Part shown: piece by piece, positions 60,296 to 64,000 of the stretch
Layout: every line of letters starts with the position of its first letter
Numbering within the stretch: position 1 is the stretch's first letter
Assembly (NCBI GenBank): GCA_963665085.2
Contig: CAXXXS010000001.1
Coordinates: 2,480,001-2,544,000, forward strand
Source: G963665085 sp963665085
GTDB lineage: Bacteria > Bacteroidota > Bacteroidia > Bacteroidales > JAAAOM01
Direction of reading: 5' to 3'
DNA length: 64,000 bases
The notes under the pieces: model-generated
Seen by the model: the letters and a program-made list of their open reading frames with translations, nothing else
What the model was told of the DNA's origin: nothing
The model's database searches: none
Position numbers and translations under genes: made by a program

Positions 60296-61690
60296 ATGGA
60301 AGCAACAGCAAGTATATTTTTTTTGACGACAAAAGGACGTAGAACTAAGGACGGTTTAATTCCGGTTCAATTGAAGGTAACTCACAAACTTGTCGTAAAA
60401 GGTGAAAAGACAAAGTTTATAAGGAAGTACTTCCCGATAAAAGGAAAGCTTCAGGATATAAATGTGCCTACCCATGTTAAGGAAAATGATATAAAGGGTT
60501 TGACTTCCAATAATCCAAAAGGCAAATATAAGGACTATAAGACCGAATATAACCGCATTGAGAGTTTAGCGAACGACATTATCAAAGAAGCCACTAAAGA
60601 GGGCAAAGCACCCTTTAATTTCGATAAATTCCAATCCATTTGGGAGGGCGAACTAACAAACTGGGATAACTTTATACATGCCGCCATTGAGCATACTTTG
60701 GAATTGGAAAAAGAGGAGCGGTACAATTATGCCAGTAGCTTTATGAGTACAATTGCAGCCGTAAAACAATATATTGAACGGAAAGACTATAAAACGCTAA
60801 AGGATTATTTCAAAAAACACAAAGTGCATTTAACATGCCGGACAAAGTTTGAAGACAGGATACCAATATACAAATCAGGCAAGCAACTGTACTTTCACGA
60901 TATTACAGTGAAATGGCTGCAATCATTCGATAAATGGCTAAAAGACCAGGGTAAATCCACCTCAACCCGTGGGATATACCAGCGCAATTTACGGGTCCTT
61001 TTTAATGAGGGCATTAACAACCATGATTTGAACGTGGACTATCCATTTAAGCGGTTTAAACCCAAATCGGCACGGAGGCGCAAAGTGGCGTTAACAGCAA
61101 ATGAAATATCCCTGATAGCCAACTACGAGACTAATAACTCTATTGAGGCATTATACCGGGATATATTCATGTTTTCATTTTTGGCGCAAGGCATGAACAT
61201 GGCAGACCTTGCAAGGTTAAGGCAGTCAAATATAATTGGGGGCAATATCCAGTACGTGCGGCACAAAACGGAAGAGGAGGAGGACATTGAGGAGACAATA
61301 AATGTGCCTATTACAAGTCAAATGCAGCGGATTATTGACATTCATGGGGTCAAATCCGTGGGTGTTGATGGTCACTTATTCCCGTTTTTAAATCATGGCA
61401 TGACAGAAAAACAAGTTTATTACGCAATTAAAGACCTTGTTGATGATGTAAATAAACAACTTGCAAACATCGGTAAGTCATTGGGTATTGAGCAAAAAGT
61501 AACATCCTATGCAGCCAGACACTCATGGGCAACCATAGCCAAAAGGAGTGGTAAATCCTACGAGTTTATAAGTGAATCATTAGGGCATAGCAATCTATCA
61601 GTAACAATGGCCTATATGAAATCATTCGACCAGACGGCACAACGTGAGCATGCGGAGGAGACAGAAAACCAAATTTACAATGCAGGATGA
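60296..61690 (+). CDS. Tyrosine recombinase (integrase) of element 2
   Basis: A 464-residue recombinase of the usual Bacteroidota type: N-terminal arm-binding strands (ASIFFLTTKGRRTKDGLIPV), SAM-like core-binding domain (FIHAAIEHTLELEKEERYNY ... LRVLFNEG), and catalytic domain with FLAQGMNMADLARLR, SYAARHSWATIAK and SLGHSNLSVTMAYMKSF (Tyr nucleophile). It lies 168 bp from the tRNA fragment and overlaps the next gene by 4 bp. It is not close in sequence to the integrase of element 1, consistent with a different target tRNA. Confidence 0.95.
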   Translation: MEATASIFFLTTKGRRTKDGLIPVQLKVTHKLVVKGEKTKFIRKYFPIKGKLQDINVPTHVKENDIKGLTSNNPKGKYKDYKTEYNRIESLANDIIKEATKEGKAPFNFDKFQSIWEGELTNWDNFIHAAIEHTLELEKEERYNYASSFMSTIAAVKQYIERKDYKTLKDYFKKHKVHLTCRTKFEDRIPIYKSGKQLYFHDITVKWLQSFDKWLKDQGKSTSTRGIYQRNLRVLFNEGINNHDLNVDYPFKRFKPKSARRRKVALTANEISLIANYETNNSIEALYRDIFMFSFLAQGMNMADLARLRQSNIIGGNIQYVRHKTEEEEDIEETINVPITSQMQRIIDIHGVKSVGVDGHLFPFLNHGMTEKQVYYAIKDLVDDVNKQLANIGKSLGIEQKVTSYAARHSWATIAKRSGKSYEFISESLGHSNLSVTMAYMKSFDQTAQREHAEETENQIYNAG

Positions 61691-62346
61691 AAGACGTGCA
61701 ACGGTTTTACTACCGCGGGGTTTTGAGGCACCGCGATAACGATAAAATTTATGAAGGGCTAAAGGATATACCAGACTTTGAATTCAGGTTTAAGAAGGTT
61801 TTACGAAAACATGAATTAGCTGAATATGAAGCGGAAATTAGAGTTTTTGCAGGATATTTACAAAACAATATTCAATTCTATTTAAAAAAATGGGATAGCA
61901 ACTATAATAGAATGCAGCAATTTGAAAACATGTCAGCCGATTATAACCAGCTTAAAGAATTTATGCAACAAAACAGTATTGAAAAGATAAAAATTTGGCC
62001 TAAAGGAACTGGAAAGCCAATAGAATTAAAGAACAAACCTCTCATAGAAACTATTGAAAACCATTTCAATTTTTTAACAAGAAAAATAATAGATAAACTT
62101 AGCCTTAAATGGTTCTACCCAAAGCCTGAATCACATTTCAGACAATGTACCGGGTTATTCTCTTATTTATTTGATTACATAAATGATAATACACCAATAA
62201 AGAACGATTACTCTTTTATTGCAGAGCTTACTGAATTATTAGGGTTTGACTATACATATGTTACTAAAGAATTACCAGCAGACTACCTGCAAGACCGGTT
62301 CAAAATAAGAAACAGGAAACCTTATATCGGGATTATTATCCATTAA
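61687..62346 (+). CDS. Integrase-adjacent protein of unknown function (219 residues)
   Basis: A soluble protein that starts inside the integrase stop (ATGA overlap). It contains helical, charged stretches and the C-terminal part LFDYINDNTPIKNDYSFIAE then LTELLGFDYTY, resembling the corresponding part of the 244-residue protein of element 1. The same placement next to integrases of two distinct elements suggests a conserved, unnamed partner family. Function unknown. Confidence 0.75.
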   Translation: MKDVQRFYYRGVLRHRDNDKIYEGLKDIPDFEFRFKKVLRKHELAEYEAEIRVFAGYLQNNIQFYLKKWDSNYNRMQQFENMSADYNQLKEFMQQNSIEKIKIWPKGTGKPIELKNKPLIETIENHFNFLTRKIIDKLSLKWFYPKPESHFRQCTGLFSYLFDYINDNTPIKNDYSFIAELTELLGFDYTYVTKELPADYLQDRFKIRNRKPYIGIIIH

Positions 62347-62374
62347 TTAAATCACAATATAAAATATTGATTAT

Positions 62375-62400
62375 AAGCGGTGTATAACATCGCTTTTTTT
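62375..62400 (+). terminator. Terminator after the integrase operon of element 2
   Basis: AAGCGGTG pairs fully (one G-T) with CATCGCTT over a 5-nt loop, followed by a T run. Confidence 0.8.
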
Positions 62401-62426
62401 GTTTTCCTGTACACCAAATCAGGTTT

Positions 62427-62466
62427 GTTTATGCGGTATTTTTGATATAGTTATTAACGCATAAAC
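62427..62466. promoter_or_regulatory. Perfect 9-bp inverted repeat around the HTH gene promoter (candidate operator)
   Basis: GTTTATGCG (62427-62435) and CGCATAAAC (62458-62466) are exact reverse complements 22 bp apart; between them lies TATTTTTG (62437-62444), a -7-type element. The right arm ends 8 bp before the ATG at 62475. This is analogous to the palindrome in front of the HTH gene of element 1. Confidence 0.55.
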
Positions 62467-62474
62467 ATTAAAAA

Positions 62475-62756
62475 ATGAATACGATAACTTTTGAAAGTAT
62501 GCCACGGGCAATTGCAGAATTAAACGAAAAAATGGATGCTGTTATCAGTGCCTTGTCGAGCAATACACCACCTGACACGGATAAGCTTATGACCCTCGAT
62601 GAACTTATAGAATTTCTTCCAGAACACCCGGCCAAACAGACAGTGTATGGCTGGGTTAATTATCGGCAAATTCCATTTACGAAACATGGAAAGTATCTGT
62701 ATTTCCGAAAATCTGAAATACAAAATTGGTTGAACAACGGTAGGAATACACGATAA
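62475..62756 (+). CDS. Excisionase-like helix-turn-helix protein of element 2
   Basis: A 93-residue protein with an N-terminal helical part and a winged-helix (MTLDELIEFLPEHPAKQTVY ... YLYFRKSEIQNWL), the HTH_17/excisionase pattern of Bacteroidota mobile elements. Probably a directionality factor and/or repressor. It is followed by a hairpin (AGCCTGTT/AACAGGCT, 62761-62782) without a clean T run that may lower read-through into the primase gene. Confidence 0.88.
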   Translation: MNTITFESMPRAIAELNEKMDAVISALSSNTPPDTDKLMTLDELIEFLPEHPAKQTVYGWVNYRQIPFTKHGKYLYFRKSEIQNWLNNGRNTR

Positions 62757-62795
62757 AAAAAGCCTGTTCGGCAAAACAGGCTGTAAATATTTTGA

Positions 62796-64000
62796 ATGGA
62801 ACTTATGGACAGTGCAAAGTTAATAAAAAATTATTCAAACATACCAGTTGAATTGAAATCCAAAAACCGCTGGATTCTCTACAAACTTGTTTGGGATGAA
62901 AAACGGTCTAAATACAACAAAGTACCGTACCAAACTAATGGTTACAAAGCCGATCCAACCAATAAAAAACACCACACAACTTTTGCGGAAGTTGTGCAAA
63001 CTATCCAACATGGCGGTTTTGATGGCATTGGATTCTCTTTTGTGGAAGGTGAAGGGATTACCGGGATTGACCTCGATAACGTTATTGTGAATGGTGAAAT
63101 AATCCCGGAAGCTCAAAAAATACTCGATAAATTTAAAGGTGCATATATTGAAAAATCCATATCTGGTAACGGGCTGCACATAATATGTATAGGTAAAAAG
63201 CCAGGCGCAAAGTGCAAAAAATCCTTTGATGGATGGGAAATTGAGATATACGATAAGCAGCGATATTTTACTATGAGTGGTGATGTGCTTGGCGATAACA
63301 ACCGCTTTATAAACTACCAGGCGCAAATTCACGAACTGTATAACACAATATTTGAAGAAGAAACAAAGGCCAAACAGAAACAGAAACAGTATAAAGCACA
63401 TAGCAACAAAAAAGAAGAAGTTACTTCCGGGGATGTTCAAATTATAATCGACCAGTTAAAACTTGAGCCGTGGGTAAAAAAAATGTTTGAAACTGGGCAA
63501 CATAAACATGGCAGCGATTCGGAAGCAGATTTACGACTTTGCGGCATCATAGGAAAGCTAACAGATAGTTTTGAATTGATTGACAAAGTATTCCGGAAAA
63601 GTGCGCTATATCGCCCGAAATGGGATGAGAAAAGAGGAACTGAAACCTACGGCGAACTAACAATAAACAAGGTGCTGGAAAGTAAGCAGCAAAAGGCGGA
63701 CGAACTTAAAAACTATTCGCGTATTGGTGATACACATTATGAAAAATTTACCTCATTTGACAAGGATGGAAACCCAGTAGAAGTTCTCGAAAAACGTAAT
63801 AGGCAAACAATAATAGACGACTTCGGAAAAGATGCGCTACGTAAAATCAAAAAACTAAAAACTTTTGTGAATGTTCCAGCACATGAAGGATACGAAAGAA
63901 TTGTGGGAAGATGTTACAACCTTTACAACCCAATAAAACATCTCCCTTGTGAAGGAGACTTTCCTACGATAAAAAAGCTATTCCTTCATATTTACGGGGA
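62796..64000 (+). CDS. AEP/PrimPol-type primase-polymerase, N-terminal part (cut by window edge)
   Basis: An open frame of 401 codons without stop to the right edge, starting at the ATG 62796. Residues ~20-165 form a bifunctional primase/polymerase domain of the NrS-1 type: GFDGIGFSFVEGEGITGIDL with catalytic D92 and D94, the S-x-x-x-H strand SGNGLHII (S123, H128), and EIYDKQRYFTMSG. Residues ~230-330 look like a PriCT-type linker domain (SDSEADLRLCGIIGKL). The sequence ends where a D5/SF3-type helicase domain is expected (FPTIKKLFLHIYG), so a large fused primase-helicase is likely. In element 1 the corresponding functions are in two genes. Confidence 0.88.
   Translation, partial: MELMDSAKLIKNYSNIPVELKSKNRWILYKLVWDEKRSKYNKVPYQTNGYKADPTNKKHHTTFAEVVQTIQHGGFDGIGFSFVEGEGITGIDLDNVIVNGEIIPEAQKILDKFKGAYIEKSISGNGLHIICIGKKPGAKCKKSFDGWEIEIYDKQRYFTMSGDVLGDNNRFINYQAQIHELYNTIFEEETKAKQKQKQYKAHSNKKEEVTSGDVQIIIDQLKLEPWVKKMFETGQHKHGSDSEADLRLCGIIGKLTDSFELIDKVFRKSALYRPKWDEKRGTETYGELTINKVLESKQQKADELKNYSRIGDTHYEKFTSFDKDGNPVEVLEKRNRQTIIDDFGKDALRKIKKLKTFVNVPAHEGYERIVGRCYNLYNPIKHLPCEGDFPTIKKLFLHIYG

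Larger units (their letters stand above)
60082..64000. mobile_element. Second tRNA-integrated element, left part (runs off the window)
   Basis: Begins at the truncated tRNA fragment and carries, all on the plus strand, an integrase, a protein of unknown function, an excisionase-like HTH and a primase-polymerase that is cut by the window edge. The gene order mirrors the tRNA-Val element. The right end and cargo are outside the window. Confidence 0.85.

Noticed and set aside
62835..63440. 201-codon minus-strand ORF opposite the element-2 primase
   Set aside because: Phe-rich shadow of the primase reading frame, which has catalytic motifs and is open over the whole span.

Overview
The window is AT-rich DNA from a member of the phylum Bacteroidota, probably a marine, gliding-type Bacteroidales/Marinilabiliales relative. 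The phylum follows from type IX secretion (T9SS) C-terminal signals of both kinds, PorE-like beta-propeller/OmpA proteins, a 30S THX protein, Bacteroidota-style integrases, and promoters of the TTG-N19/21-TAnnTTTG type. The order is inference.

Positions 1-46217 are an ordinary chromosomal backbone. It starts with the end of polyphosphate kinase, an inositol-phosphatase-family enzyme, a lipid A acyltransferase-like protein and a glycosyltransferase. Next come an outer-membrane barrel, a lone response regulator, a YD-repeat secreted protein, a DUF1571 protein and a nitroreductase. Two giant divergent cell-surface proteins (7.98-20.44 kb) follow: a PKD-repeat protein with a type B T9SS signal and a CARDB-like repeat protein with a type A signal. 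Then come an SNF2 helicase, an EEP-family phosphohydrolase, a beta-helix lipoprotein, GNAT, GDPD, acyl-CoA ligase and alaS. The last block holds three tandem LytM/M23 peptidases, a CapA-like protein, MerR, a Nif3-like protein, a zinc-ribbon protein, two PorE-like paralogues and folC.

Positions 46346-55025 are an integrated element of about 8.6 kb in the 3' half of an intact tRNA-Val(TAC) gene, bounded by a perfect 48-bp direct repeat. It carries, all on the minus strand, a long tyrosine recombinase, a protein of unknown function, an excisionase-like HTH protein with a palindromic operator, an SF3 (P4/D5-type) helicase, a separate AEP-type primase and six small proteins including a DUF5681 protein. 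There are no capsid, tail or conjugation genes. Two almost identical iteron-like sites lie far apart around the replication genes, which recalls the ori/crr pair of satellite phage P4. I regard this as the most interesting part of the window: a candidate phage satellite or integrative mobilizable element.

Positions 55026-60080 are a short backbone island: a three-gene minus operon of a lipoprotein, a T9SS protein and a beta-helix protein, then an alpha/beta hydrolase and a LuxR regulator. It ends in a decayed stretch with a frameshifted XRE regulator and a DUF2130 remnant. From 60082 a second element begins at a truncated tRNA-Met(CAT)-like 3' fragment and runs off the window. It has the same order as the first element: integrase, protein X, HTH, primase. 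The two elements therefore appear to be related in plan though not in sequence.
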